Both the position numbers and the translations under genes were made by a program. A DNA stretch of 64,000 bases from Brienomyrus brachyistius (taxonomy: Eukaryota; Chordata; Actinopteri; Osteoglossiformes; Mormyridae). The notes beneath the pieces were generated by a model. That model had not been told where the DNA came from, did not search any database, and saw only the letters and a program-made list of their open reading frames with translations. Of this stretch, positions 50,401-61,610 are shown piece by piece. Positions within the stretch are counted from its first letter, which is position 1. Each line of letters opens with the position of its first letter. Location of the stretch: the NCBI RefSeq assembly GCF_023856365.1, contig NC_064542.1:11181863-11245862 (forward strand), given 5' to 3'.

Positions 50401-50925
50401 TTGCACCAAAATATTATTCAACGGCAGACTGTTTAGCAGAAACATAAACATAATGGTTTCGGGGGGGGGGGAATCCTAGAAAAGGATGCATGCATTGGTA
50501 TGATTTGTAGGATAAATTAAAACATAATACTAGAATTACAAGAAATGTTGCGGTTGATTGTTAAAACACACTAGATGTGATCCTCTGTATTAATTTGTAA
50601 CCCGCCACATCCTGAAAGCAATGGGTCGGTCACGTAGATTAAATAAATGCATTGATTTAAAAAAAAAAAAAAAGATTTCTTACCGATGCAGGGCAGCAGC
50701 GATGCAGCTCTGGAGAAGCTGCCGTCCACAGCACTCCACCGTGTCTGTAGGATCGAGCTTTTAGGTTTAAAGGACTGTTCAGAAATACATTATACACGCC
50801 GTGTCCACATTTTAGAAGTGTTACAAATGTAAAAGGTATGTAAAAATGTCAAAAGTGTATTTTTTTTTACCTTGAATTATTACGAATCCTCCATTTTCGG
50901 TACCTTGTATTACATCCAGCAACAT
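47427..50925 (-). CDS. elp5: Elongator complex protein 5
   Basis: Eight coding exons: 50,871-50,925; 50,684-50,744; 50,246-50,326; 49,886-50,097; 49,598-49,773; 48,761-48,856; 48,008-48,108; 47,427-47,535. They sum to 891 nt, encoding 296 residues plus stop, with matching phases. ELP5 forms the Elp4-Elp5-Elp6 subcomplex of Elongator, which modifies wobble uridines of cytosolic tRNAs. Supporting sequence: DVHVLAFEVCEEDLRLG and NGYTDPLGWSEHP near the N-terminus, TLIIDSLSWVLRHHP, VVALLHCDLHQQSIVGSLCH in the RecA-like fold, LTFNLRLSEGEKEAKEKLSL, and the acidic tail DDFDPEDPDDDLAV, which is diagnostic (human ends EDPDDDLDI). The start is the first ATG in a short exon; length fits the family. The neighbour PHF23, in divergent orientation, fits vertebrate synteny. 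Confidence 0.93.
48225..48522 (-). repeat. tRNA-SINE copy in ELP5 intron, internally deleted
   Basis: Same family as 37,867-38,223. The middle part between the (ATCC)n end and AACAGCCCAGGATGG is missing, while the tRNA-like head is kept. Confidence 0.7.
48654..48678. repeat. (GT)n microsatellite in ELP5 intron
   Basis: About 12 uninterrupted GT dinucleotides followed by an interrupted AGTGTGG. No other feature. Confidence 0.85.
49073..49540. mobile_element. Tc1/mariner-type element relic in ELP5 intron
   Basis: The left end CAGCTCTGGAAAAAAATGTA and the right end GGTCTCAATTTTTTCCGGAG are inverted repeats, flanked by TA. The interior (ACAAGGTGAAACGGGAGACA, CAGAGATGGCCGTCAAC) resembles fish Tc1-like sequence but has stops in every frame. 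Confidence 0.65.
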
Positions 50926-52457
50926 GCTGATTCCGTCGATATGGGTTTGTTCCCCACCTTATCCTCCGTAATGGTAATTTGAAAGCCTGTATTCAACAGG
51001 CCAGCTGCATTACGTGAGCCCGAGGCTTTCCTGTGGCCTACCGATGCAATGTTTCTAAAATCAGTCTAAATTTACTGCTTCTGACAGAAAGAAAACTTTC
51101 TGTCTTTCATGCAGCTCAAGTAACCTGGAATTACACTTGCGTACATGGCTTAAATTTCAATTTTGTCAGCGAGAAAAGACAGCCAGTTGTACCCACGTCG
51201 AAACTCTATGTCCCACAATCCCCTGTTTTTTTTTCCAATGACAAAGCAGGGTTTTTACTGATCGCCAAATCAGAGTCAGGATACCCCTAATACTAATACG
51301 TGAATTTAGAAATGGGGATCGACGGGATTTTCCTCCCAGGAATGGTACCGGTATAAATAGACTGCTTGAGAAGCACAATCACACAGAAAACAGACAATAA
51401 TGTGAGGATTATTTACTGGTTAATGACACGTGTTACGTTGAACGCACGACAGTACACACTAAATAGTAGAGTGATCAAGAAGGGCAATAAGAAGACTTTA
51501 TTGCAGCTCAGCATTTTCGCAACAAAAACCTGCAGAGATGTGGCGACACAAAGCACTGCTAATGTGGAAAACGGGAAACACTTTACACGAACACATCTAA
51601 ACATAAATTGAATTCCTGTTGGGAAGATGCAACAATTGATTTGTTCAACCCGGAACCTAAAGGGTAGATATATCTCTACCTATCATCAAGTAATCGTAGA
51701 TATTTACTTAGCCATTTCGCTAATATAAGATACACATATTAGGAGACTGACAGAAATTTCGCGACGGCCAAGGAAGCCGCGTAGCCGACGACGCATGTCA
51801 ACTGAGAAACAAAGAATATGATTGGCTGAGAGAAAATGACTGACTGGATTTTCCCGAAGTTTATTGGTTGTATATAAACAATGACAACCACTCCGCCTAC
51901 AATCAGTTGATGAACTACTGTTCCCGACATGCCCCAGCGAGCTGTGTTTTCTTGACCACGAGGGGCCACCCTAGAGTTAGTTGACATTGATAATGGTGGG
52001 AGTGAAGCGCGTAGATGTTACCGAGACGAATTTAGTACAACTTTTTGTCGTTTGTCAGAGAAAGGGGACAATCCTCCCGATTTCCCCCGTAACTATTGCA
52101 CCCAGAAGAAAAGGGGCTAAGTAGCAAACGTTTACTATCCAAAGAGACGCCGCTATGTAGTCAGTTAATTTGGATTGTGGAAGGAGCGGTTTACTTAGCT
52201 CGCAATGTAAAGCTGCGGCGAAAAAGACTTTTTTTTTACTGTTTTTATGCGACGGATTAACTAGGAAAGGGGAGTCAAAGCAAGAGTTTCGTGGGTATCC
52301 CTACAGGCGGGAACACCGCTTCACCGACGACCGGTGAATTAGTCTTTCTTCGGCGCTTGCCTGCCCCTCGTCCCCCGCCGAGGCTGCAGCTAAACCATCC
52401 AGCCCGGAGAAAAGGACAGCAGAGCCGGGTACCGACTGTGGCTTTGCTCGAGTGACA
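50926..52457. promoter_or_regulatory. Shared upstream region of divergent ELP5 and PHF23
   Basis: The two start codons are 1,532 bases apart and point away from each other. The right part becomes CpG-rich from about 51,900. Two inverted CCAAT boxes (GATTGGCTGAG at 51,821; TTATTGGTTG near 51,862) lie in the middle. A TATAAATAG at about 51,350 on the plus strand has no recognised gene behind it. Confidence 0.45.
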
Positions 52458-55400
52458 ATGCTTGAGATTATGGCTGAGCATCAAGGTGGGTCTTATTTGT
52501 GGCGTAAAGCTGTTTACTTGGACATGGTTAGGAACTATTTTTTTTTTGGCTCGGCGCGGCTAGCTAGCCGGCTAAGTAGTTACCCAAGTAGACAACGGCG
52601 TCGTCGTTTTCCGTCCCGGTCTAACCGACTTTACTGCCCGTCGAGCTCATCAGATGCCGGCTCCTTTTGTCGGCCAGTCCATCCTGGGCCGTTTTACACC
52701 GTTTTATTTGATAAGCACCGCGGCAGCTTGGCGATGCCGTGTGGGCGTCTGTGCTGTAGCCGTCTAGCTAAGTTCGACTGTTACGGGGCGAAACAACAGA
52801 AAACCCGCAACATTATTTTTTCCCTCAGATGTTTAACTTGCCGCCTGCAGAAGGTCAGTCTGACCGCTTAACTCGGCGTTTTTACTCAAGACGGACATAT
52901 CGGCTCATAAAAACATGCACAAAACTGTCAAAAGTGCCTTGTTAAGTTTTGTTTCATCCTTTTTCAGTCATAGTTAGCCTAGCGCCGTGGCTGTGGCTGG
53001 TCCGCCACCTATACAAAGTTAATTAAAGCACGAGCGACGCGCCAAGCGCCGAAGGTCTCGTGCTTTTTTTCTGACGTTTTACTTATTTCGTCGAAATTCT
53101 TGACTTGTCTATTATAAGTGTCCTTTAAAAAGCAACGATGGGGGGGGGGGGCTGTAGCCGCTTGTTACCGCATGGCGAGTCAAACGGAGTGGAGGGGGGA
53201 GGGAAAAGCGTTAACCGAGCTGGCTAAAAAAAAAATAAGATCAACTTTCATGTGGTCAGTTTAAAGTTTTTATGTTAGTGATGGGGGCGGCGAAGCCGGA
53301 TCCCGCATCGATTCCCGGGAAGTCGCCGTGGCAGCCCCGCGGGGTGTCCGACGATCGTGCGTTTCTTCGGTTCGTCCTCCTTCCCGGCGCCGATTGCTAG
53401 CGCCGCGGCTAAGGCGGACCTCTGCTGGGGTACCTGGCCGCCTCTCAGCGCCCCTTAAACTTGCCCTTCCTCCCCCATCTCTCCATACTCCCGGCTGGCT
53501 ATGGTCCGTCCTTCGTTATGTGATGATTGCGTTTTGCGCCGGGTCTGCATGCCAGATGGTCAGTCGCGGTGTGGTGCACGGGGGTAGCTGTGCATGCTTT
53601 CGGGATTTAGGTTATCGTATCTGACCGTTTCATTAACCTGCTACCTAGATTAATTAAGCCGGGTAGTGTGTGATGTAAAACGGAGACAAACCAGCTCTCT
53701 TGAGTGCAGCTTAAATGGTGTAGAACTGCGTAAAAAGCGGTGAAGCCATAGCAATGTAACCTCGCCGACGCTGGAAGCTTGATTTTGCTTCGTAATTATA
53801 ATTCTTTTTCCTTGTGTTTTTTTCCCAAACAGATACACTTCTAAAATGCAAAACAGAGCCTCTGGTAAGATCGATTTCTTCTTTGTTCGTGTATCGATTG
53901 ATCGCCGCCGTGTTTTTCCTAAACTCTTCTCTCCAGTGTCTAGTAGCTTTGTCCTTTAGAGGTAACTTGCATGGAGCGCGATCCCTCAAATTGTATTGCA
54001 CAATATATTTCTGATCGATAAAATTGACCTCATCGAATCATAAGCATTTGGTTGTAAAGCCCTTAGGTCCAGCTGCAGTGCTGTCGGTCTCCATTTACAG
54101 TTGTGTGTAGTCTGATTTATTGTCCGAAGCACGAGTTACTGATAAAACGGCAGCTTGGTGGAAGACTATAATGATCGGGTCTGTCGCTGTTTTTACATTC
54201 GTGTTCCCAGCAAGGTAGACGGCAAATGGTTCTGCTAGTTGCTGACCCTGATCTGTGTTGACTTTCTGTAGCCCTCGGAGGGGAGGAAGAGGACAGTGGA
54301 AGACTTCAACAAGTTCTGCAGCTTTGTACTGGCCTACGCTGGTTACATCCCCACTCCTAAAGAGGTATGTGTAGAGCCGCCCTCAGCATTCAACGTTTAG
54401 TGTCCCCCCAGTACTATAATCCAAGCGTTCCGGCACTTGGTGATACGCCGAGTATTTTATGACACAGCGCCCTCTGCTGGTGGTTTAGTATAACAGTCCA
54501 AGTTAGCCTCGTGCAGATCATTAACTCGGGTCCCGGAGACCGACCACCCTGCTGATCTAATTTAACGCACCTGACACCGATATACGGGCCTTTCAGTAGC
54601 AGCTCCGTATTAGAGTAAACTTAGCTTCAACATAGCTGGCTCCAGTACTTTTTTGTATCGGGGCTGTTAAATTAGGGCTGCGCGTAGGGTTGTAGATCTC
54701 CAGGAGCCAGGTTGGTGACTAGTCTAGTGTCATGCCTGCAGTTGATGTAGTGGTTTTTTGTTTGTTTTTGGATTCCCTACAGCAATAAAATAGTGTTTTG
54801 GTTACTTTAGTCTGTTGTCCCAATATATTACATTTTAGCATAACAGTCTAAGTCTCCTGTGATTGAAAGATCATTGGTTTAAGTCCTGGCCTCAACAGAA
54901 TAGTCGCATGCCCTCGGGCCCTTGAGCAAGGCCCTTAACCCCCAGTTCCAGGGGCTCTGCATGCTGACCAGCCCTGCTTTGTGACATCCAAATGTGTGTG
55001 TGTGTGGAGACAAAAAGAGAATCTTCCCACCAGGATTAATACTATAATACTATATTAGTACTACACTTAGCACTGTAGCGTTCCGCGTGTTCCCCATTTC
55101 CCCATGCTTCCGAAGATAGGCTGCTATCTCACTGTGATCCTATACTGGTTAACATTTAATGGAAGATAGGTGGCCGACCACCCCCCCTCCCCCAGCTGTT
55201 TGTCAGCTGTTTGCATGCCTTTTCCTTCAGGAAACCACCTGGTCTCCAGCCTCTTCCAGTTCCTCGGGGGCCTCAGGGGAAGGGGACGGAGCATCGGACT
55301 TGCATACCATCCACACCTTTGTGCGCAAGGCCCGGGTGAACAAAGGCAAGAATCTTCGTGGGTTGCATGAGGGTGGCCCCCTGCTAGACAAGATGCGCCT

Positions 55401-56300
55401 GAAAGACTCGCTGTATGGGGGCCACGGCGGGGGAAAGACAGAGCGCAGGAAGGAGAAAAGGCTAAAAAAGCTGACTCTGGGGGCAAGTGAAATGGACAGG
55501 GGGGGCAGCACTGGGGAGAAGCGAGCCCGGATCAAGCATAGTCAGAACCTAAAGTCTCCTAAGTGTCCAAAGAAGCCGAAGAACTCCGCCCAGAGCGAGA
55601 CAGACTCCGAGACGGCCCCCGTCCAGCAGGAGGAGCGCCCGGCAGTGGAGGTGGTGACAGAGAGGGGTGTCAGCCCTGAGGCGCGGGTGCTGGCCGAGGA
55701 GTCGACCAGGGAGGCAGAGCTGAGCTCCAGCGAGGGCGAGACCTGGATCGCAGATGAGGACATCATGGTGGAGTCAGGTGGGTGTCTGCACAGCGCACAA
55801 ACCTCCTGTGGAGCCTGTTTGCTCAGAATTAGCTAAAGCTAGCAAGACGGACAACTGTGAGCATGCTGCCTTCAGTGAGGGTTCCTTTTATACAAAGATA
55901 CCACACTGTGTCTTACCCAGTCCTGTGAAGGCTTTTGTGAAATAGGGGAGGAAAACGATATATTTATGGATGGATGGGCTTTAAAGCAGCTTATAAAGTT
56001 GATTTAAGTTCTGCTTTATATAAAACTGAATGGGAGTGGAACTCCTAGAACGAGGTTCTTATAAAGTACTGTCTCTCCTCACTCTTGCGCTCTCCAGGTG
56101 ACGACTCATGGGACTTGATCACCTGTTACTGCGGAAAGCCATTCGCCGGACGTCCTATGATCGAGTGCAACCACTGTGGTGTGTGGGTGCACCTTTCCTG
56201 CGCCAAGATTAGAAAGTCCAACGTGCCCGATATCTTCTACTGTCACAAGTGCAGGGACTGTCGCCAGGACAGACGTTCTGGGCACAAGAAAGACACTTAA
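52458..56300 (+). CDS. phf23: PHD finger protein 23
   Basis: Five coding exons: 52,458-52,485; 53,833-53,864; 54,272-54,364; 55,231-55,777; 56,098-56,300. They sum to 903 nt, encoding 300 residues. The start MLEIMAEHQ matches the PHF23 family start (MLEAMAEPS in human). Exon 3 gives the conserved [20 protein letters not shown] block. Exon 4 has [25 protein letters not shown], Lys-rich nuclear-localisation-like runs and an acidic/Ser region ending DEDIMVESG. Exon 5 is a complete C4HC3 PHD finger ([15 protein letters not shown], then HLSCAK, FYCHKC), a type that reads trimethylated H3K4. Mammalian PHF23 is also reported to restrain autophagy. PHF13 shares the PHD and FNKFC blocks but not the start or the TFVRKA segment; with ELP5 adjacent, PHF23 is preferred. 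Shorter than human (about 400 aa) because the acidic middle is reduced. Confidence 0.93.
54845..55010. repeat. Fish SINE fragment in PHF23 intron 3
   Basis: It contains GGTTTAAGTCCTGGC (B-box-like) and CCTTGAGCAAGGCCCTTAAC, a phrase common to several fish tRNA-SINEs, followed by a short GT run. Different family from the (ATCC)n SINEs. Confidence 0.5.
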
Positions 56301-57534
56301 CATGTGGGAGGAGTCGTCCTGCCGTGTCCTCCCACCCCTTTCCCTTGGGGGTAGAACATTCCCCTTTGTGTTCTAAAGTGGCCCTTTTTTCAGAGGAACT
56401 TTTTCATCTCCAGTGCTAAGTATTCCCAGATCTTTGTTGGAAGCTCCGTGGTTGGTTCTATTGTCAAACTGAAGCTCTAAACTAGTTTAAATTGGGGGGA
56501 GGGGAGACCCACAGTCTCATTCGCAATGTGTCATTGTGGCTTTCACTGGACAAGGCATGGTCTGAAATGCCAAAAACCGGAAATCCTGACTTGAAAATCA
56601 CAATCAGAAGACTGCATTGTTTAAGCTTTGCGGTACACGAGTTGCTGGTGTTCTACATAGCTGTACTATAGTTACATCCAACGAGACTTCTGGAATAGGC
56701 ACTGCATTTGAACATGTGCATTTATAAAAATATATCGAATTATTTTGAGCTGCAGGTTTTCAAGATATGCCTTGTTGGGGGGAAAAACAAATTTTCATCC
56801 GTTAAGTACGATCTTGTTAGAATGATGACCAAGACGAAGCCAGAATCTCAGACGTCTGTAACCAAAGATTATAAATTTCATCCACAGGATTTACTGTGTT
56901 TTATCCATAAGCGCGTTATAAATGCAGCATAAACTGGTTATAAATGCAGTTTCTCCAGGAATGGTTTGATTAAGCCGTTTGTAAGCTTCCTCGTATTTTT
57001 CTGCACTTGGGTTTTTTTCCCTTTTGATTGGTAAATATTCAGTCCACCCACCCAGAAATGTCACCAAAACTAACTTTTTATTTGTGATTGTTAGTGCTTG
57101 TGCTTTCTTTCCTCCCTTTTCCCCCCATTCAGAACTTTTATTAGGTTTTTAAGTTCTGTGACTGGTGACTCTGCCCTTCTGCCGTGAAGGTCCTCAGAGC
57201 TGACCCCCTCATGTACGGCTGGGAAGCCGATCTGTCCATTGACGCTTGCCTCAGCAGGTGCGGTTAGCGTGTGCGTGTTTCACAAATTATTCTGTCAAGT
57301 CTCCTGGGCTGCTATGCTGAGTATCAATGTTGCATCATAACCTCAAGTTTATTTCCTTTTTTTTGGTTTGTTTTTTGGAGCTGGGGTTGCATACTTCCAA
57401 CCCAGTTTTAGGGGTCCCCAACCACAAAGGCAATTTAGCAAGACATCATAATTAGCGATCTATTAATGACCTGCATGTGTTTTGTGTTTGGGGGTGGAGT
57501 ACTCTGAATGCTAGGATTGGGTATCACAGAATAG

Positions 57535-57535
<1 letters not shown>

Positions 57536-57613
<78 letters not shown>
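57536..57613. repeat. (AT)n microsatellite, about 78 bases
   Basis: An uninterrupted AT dinucleotide run. If PHF23 transcripts extend to the polyadenylation signal at 58,424, it lies in that 3' UTR. Confidence 0.9.
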
Positions 57614-57617
<4 letters not shown>

Positions 57618-58423
57618 GAAAAGTAGTGAAATGTCTCCTCCAAACTTTCATTGTTTAGCGGCAGAGTCCAGCGCCGCATGCGAGCTGAAGGGTGCACCAT
57701 CTGCTGGAGTGACCCCCTCCCCCAGTTATTCGAGGCAGGACTTTGAGTTCAGGGGCGCGTGTGAAAAGTCGGATTGGAAATCGATCCCATTGCTACATCA
57801 GTTTCGGCCGGTCTGCTCTCACCCCATGTTAAGCGAATTCTGCTGATTTGACAGGATTGTACCTTTTTGGGGTTTTCTTAAGAGAACGGGGCTTATTGAT
57901 TGTGTCACCCGTGATTTTTTTTTTATTATTATTTTACTGATTTCCATTTTTAAGGACTTGACCAGTACAGTGCTGCAGGTTTGCCCCTGTCAAACATTAT
58001 TTTCCAGTTTTTTTTTGTACAGAAATGAGTGATGCTACTGAATTCATGTTTATTTTTTATTTTTTTCTCCATTTTTTGGGGGGGGCGTGGTTTAGTTCCC
58101 CTACGAAGCCTATATTCGGCACTCCTTCCTTTGCAGTGCTCGTGACTGGATATATCCCCCATCCCTGCCTTTGATCTGTACATATAGCGAAGTGAAGAAG
58201 TGGAAGAACAATTGTTTTTGCCGTCTTTTTTTCTTTTGGGGGGAGGGTCGTTGGATTGTACTCATGACAATGAATGCACTTGTCAGTTACTTTAGTTATT
58301 TTGTTTTATTTTGTTCCATGATTCAATTGATGACGAAACCTAACAATCACTGTATTTATGAATACATGTCCACTAGAGGGAGCAACGTTCAACATTACGA
58401 CATACTTGTATGACATAAATACA

Positions 58424-58429
58424 AATAAA
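58424..58429 (+). terminator. Candidate PHF23 polyadenylation signal
   Basis: AATAAA about 2.1 kb past the PHF23 stop, followed by a T-rich stretch and CTGCCATCTGTGTC. It would face the end of the minus-strand gene at 59,014. No other gene lies in 56,301-58,430. Confidence 0.4.
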
Positions 58430-58737
58430 TAATACATTTTGTTGACTTCAGCTGCCATCTGTGTCGAGAATTACATTTTCTTTGTAATTCTCCCGTAAGA
58501 AAACTGTTGTAAAATAAACAAACTATTAGTAAAGCTGAGTGAAGAAAGGGGATCTGTCATGGCTCAGCGTAAGATCAGCCAGGGAGTCCCATGTCACCCA
58601 AGGAATAGGTGACTCGTAGCACATCGTGAAGGTTTTATTCAGGGTTGTGTTTTTTATGGTTTTCTGGATCGTCCTGAAAAACAAGCGTGGAAGTAAGTGT
58701 CCATTTGTGTGCTTGGAGAGTCTCCATGACTGTTATT

Positions 58738-58743
58738 TTTATT
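58738..58743 (-). terminator. Candidate polyadenylation signal of the osteocrin-like gene
   Basis: AATAAA on the minus strand, about 270 bases past the stop at 59,014. Another lies at 58,634-58,639. Either would place the 3' end within a few hundred bases of the converging PHF23 3' end. Confidence 0.35.
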
Positions 58744-59013
58744 GTTTACATGCTAAGGAATTACCCAAAAGAACATCAAAATCTGGATGTACGGCACTGC
58801 AGAAGTCTCGGGCAAAGAAAATGTTAGGAAATCTATTTATCAACTAGTAACTCTGTATTGGCTGTAAAAATAATTTAATGCTGCGATATATGGAAGTTAA
58901 GTGTGTCAACGAGAGCTAGCAAATTTCTCCACCAGGTCACTTAGTTTTGAAAAGTCAATGAGACCAAATATGGTAAGACTTTTGTACATTACCGTATATA
59001 TGAGAACTTTAGG

Positions 59014-60256
59014 TCAGTATCGTTCGACCCCCACCTTTCTGCTGCGTAGGGTTGAGACGAAGGCGCCGCCGATTGTGTCTAAGGGGGCGCTTACTATTCT
59101 CCTGTGGGTGGGAAAGAGGGTTACATTCAGGCAGCGATGTGAACAGTATGACGGGGAGAGGTACAGACAACATTGTGAGCATCACCAAGGAGGACATTTG
59201 GGAAGAGCTACTGGTGCCATATTGAACATTACTGAAGAGGTCCTACTTGTTGCCACACCTCACCTCTTGTCTTTGGTTTTTCTGTGGTGGTTGCTGTGAT
59301 GTTGTACAGACAGGCGCTCCAGCGGGGCATGGAACGCGAAGGGTCTGGATTGGCGTGTGCCCCAGTCACTGGCACTCTCTGCAGCATCCAGCGGGAACCG
59401 GTCCCCCAGGTCGGAGAACTCCGACAGATAGAGGGACAGCTCGTAGTCTGGCCAGTTGCCATCATCCTGGTTGTACAGTAGATGTCATGACGGTTGAGGG
59501 CTTGTATCTCTCTAACAGCTGCTCAGTGAAACACTCTTGTCGCCTTTTCAGAAAGTTAATCTGCTGTATTTTATTAATTTTATGCCTCTGGGTAAAAGTG
59601 CATTAGCAGGTTAGTCATCGTGACCTTTGTAAAACAGAATTTACAGATAATGGCATCTTTATGTTGTAATTTGAAAAAGGCAGGAGCCCTACATGACATC
59701 ATGGATCCCTCTATAAGGTCCATCTAGACAGAAACGTTAGTCACGAAGCTGTGGATTTGTGTGAGCTTACTCTCTTCTGCCGAATTCGGTGAGGCAGCAG
59801 GAAAGCAGACAGCTCTTCCAGGGACAGGTAGAGAGCCAGGGCAGCTAGCAAACACCTGGCATGCAACATCTGGAGAAAGAACAGCATGATGGGAAAGTGT
59901 CTGAAAACAAGCTCATGAGGTGGCCAACTCAAATCGCCCCGAAATGTGAGCTTCAAATGGACTCTCTCTGTTAAAAGTATCATTTATCAGCTTATTTCAC
60001 AATGCATTCATTATTACAGTCGGCTCTGACACTACTGGGGCACAAAACAAAGAAAATGCAACGAGGGGTTATGAAAGAAAGGTCAAAGTTCAGTGCACTT
60101 AACAAGGGTAAATGTGATAATAAGAAAACAGAATCACATGGTCATAGTAAACAGTGCAACATGACACTAGAAGTCTTTGTACTGGAATTAAATAGATAAC
60201 CTTTGCATGCTCTCCATATACTACACACATGAAGATGCAGATGAAAGCCTTACCAT
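59014..60256 (-). CDS. Osteocrin-like secreted peptide precursor
   Basis: Four exons: ATG at 60,254-60,256 ending a leader exon; 59,771-59,869; 59,264-59,466; 59,014-59,101. Phases match and the sum is 393 nt, 130 residues (osteocrin is about 133). Exon 2 is a signal peptide (LHARCLLAALALYLSLEELS) ending in HRIRQKR. Exon 3 has ELSLYLSEFSDLGD, like osteocrin's LLLLDELVSLEND, then FAFHAPLERLSV, like its FGSPLDRLSA. After a basic KTKDKRR cleavage site, exon 4 gives IVSAPLDTIGG, like FGIPMDRIGRN. Osteocrin/musclin is a bone and muscle hormone that blocks the natriuretic-peptide clearance receptor NPR-C through these motifs. The second motif has Thr where osteocrin has Arg, so receptor binding is uncertain. 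An alternative frame through exon 4 exists but breaks the splice phase. I cannot tell whether it is the main ostn or a paralogue. Confidence 0.68.
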
Positions 60257-60380
60257 GATTACTCTGTTTAAAAAGTGGCAAAAACCAACTGCTCCTTGCT
60301 TTCAGTGTCTGAGTTCTCTCCTCTCTTGTTCCACGCTGTGGGTGTTTGCCCAGTTTTTGTAGCGCTGGACTTGGGGTGGG

Positions 60381-60389
60381 TTTATATGT
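60381..60389 (-). promoter_or_regulatory. TATA box of the osteocrin-like gene
   Basis: ACATATAAA on the minus strand, about 125 bases upstream of the first ATG. Start of transcription near 60,350 would give a leader exon of about 100 bases ending in the ATG and a GTAAGG donor. Confidence 0.5.
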
Positions 60390-60644
60390 AATGAGGACGG
60401 ATGGGTGGTTATTCAGGGGGGGATGCGTGTACGAGACAATGTGACTTTAGGCACAGCAATTACAGCCCAGAGCACTGTCTGCCCCCCCACTGAACTTGGG
60501 GACAAAGCTTTTAGGCCATCACCGCCACGGCCCCCTCCCACCCACCCAACAACTTTCTCATCAGTTGAGGAGGAACACAGATGACGGTGCGATTAGAACG
60601 TCGCCATTGATGCTGAACAGCTTTGTCTAGACTTCTTGGGCCAG

Positions 60645-61610
60645 GTTGTTCAAAAAGTTTAATCTGCATCACAATGATCTGGATTTTCAAATCCCTTGAT
60701 TTGGCATCCAGGATCACATAATCCATCTTACTCACGTCCTTGGTTCTTCAAAGCAAAATTGGATTGGATTACTCTGATCCAGATACAAAATTAACAAATC
60801 TGGATTACCAGTGTTTTAAAGCAGACTATATATTCCAATGTAGGCTGCTAGCTATGTACAGAACAACAGGTAGAAAAATCAGTGTGGAGTCACTTAAAGT
60901 GCCGTTATTTGAAGAGACCGAAAACGGCACAATAAAATAATACAAACATCCCCTTCTATTTTTAATTTATTTTAAACTGTCAGACTCCCCCCCTGACCAA
61001 CAACAAACAAAAACAAATACATTATGCACAAATACATATTTTGAACATGTTTTAAATCAGAAAAAGGCTAAATGTCCAATGTTAACAATAAGAAACCACA
61101 TAATCTTAGACTACTTGTGACTGGTTCCTCTTTGATGCTTGTGTCATTGTTATTAACATGCAGTGATGAATGAGAGTTTGAATGAAATGTATTTGTTTTT
61201 TGTTTTTTTTAATTAATGGCTGTTTGGGGGATTATTTTTCTTACTTTAGTGTGCCTTATGTCTGCCTTATGATTGTAATGGTTCAAGTGCAAAATATAAA
61301 TAAATGTATATAGTACATGATACAAATGTATTTTTTTAACCAGTCTTAAAGTTTTATTACATATTGTTCCCGAATCCACCCTACTGCTGTGATAAGAATA
61401 ATTCCGATTTTTTTTGGATCAAATTTAGACCAATCCTACTACTACCTACTGTTCTGAACATGCAAACCAAGGGTTTGATCCAGATTAAAACCAAGACTGG
61501 ATTACATGATCTAATCTGATTTCAGAATCTGTTTTTAGTTTTGAACAACTGATTTTCAAGATCTAATCCAATCAGGTATCCAAAATATGATCATATCACT
61601 TTTGAACAAC
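60645..61610. mobile_element. Non-autonomous inverted-repeat element, about 966 bp
   Basis: The left end GTTGTTCAAAAAGT and the complement of the right end GTTGTTCAAAAGT are inverted repeats. Sub-terminal blocks rich in GGATTA/ATCCAG recur in both halves in opposite orientation. No coding frame. An inverted relative is at 62,923-63,200. Confidence 0.5.

Noticed and set aside
52458..56300. PHF13 instead of PHF23
   Set aside because: The N-terminus MLEIMAEHQ, the TFVRKA segment and the ELP5 neighbour are PHF23 features; PHF13 shares only the FNKFC and PHD blocks.
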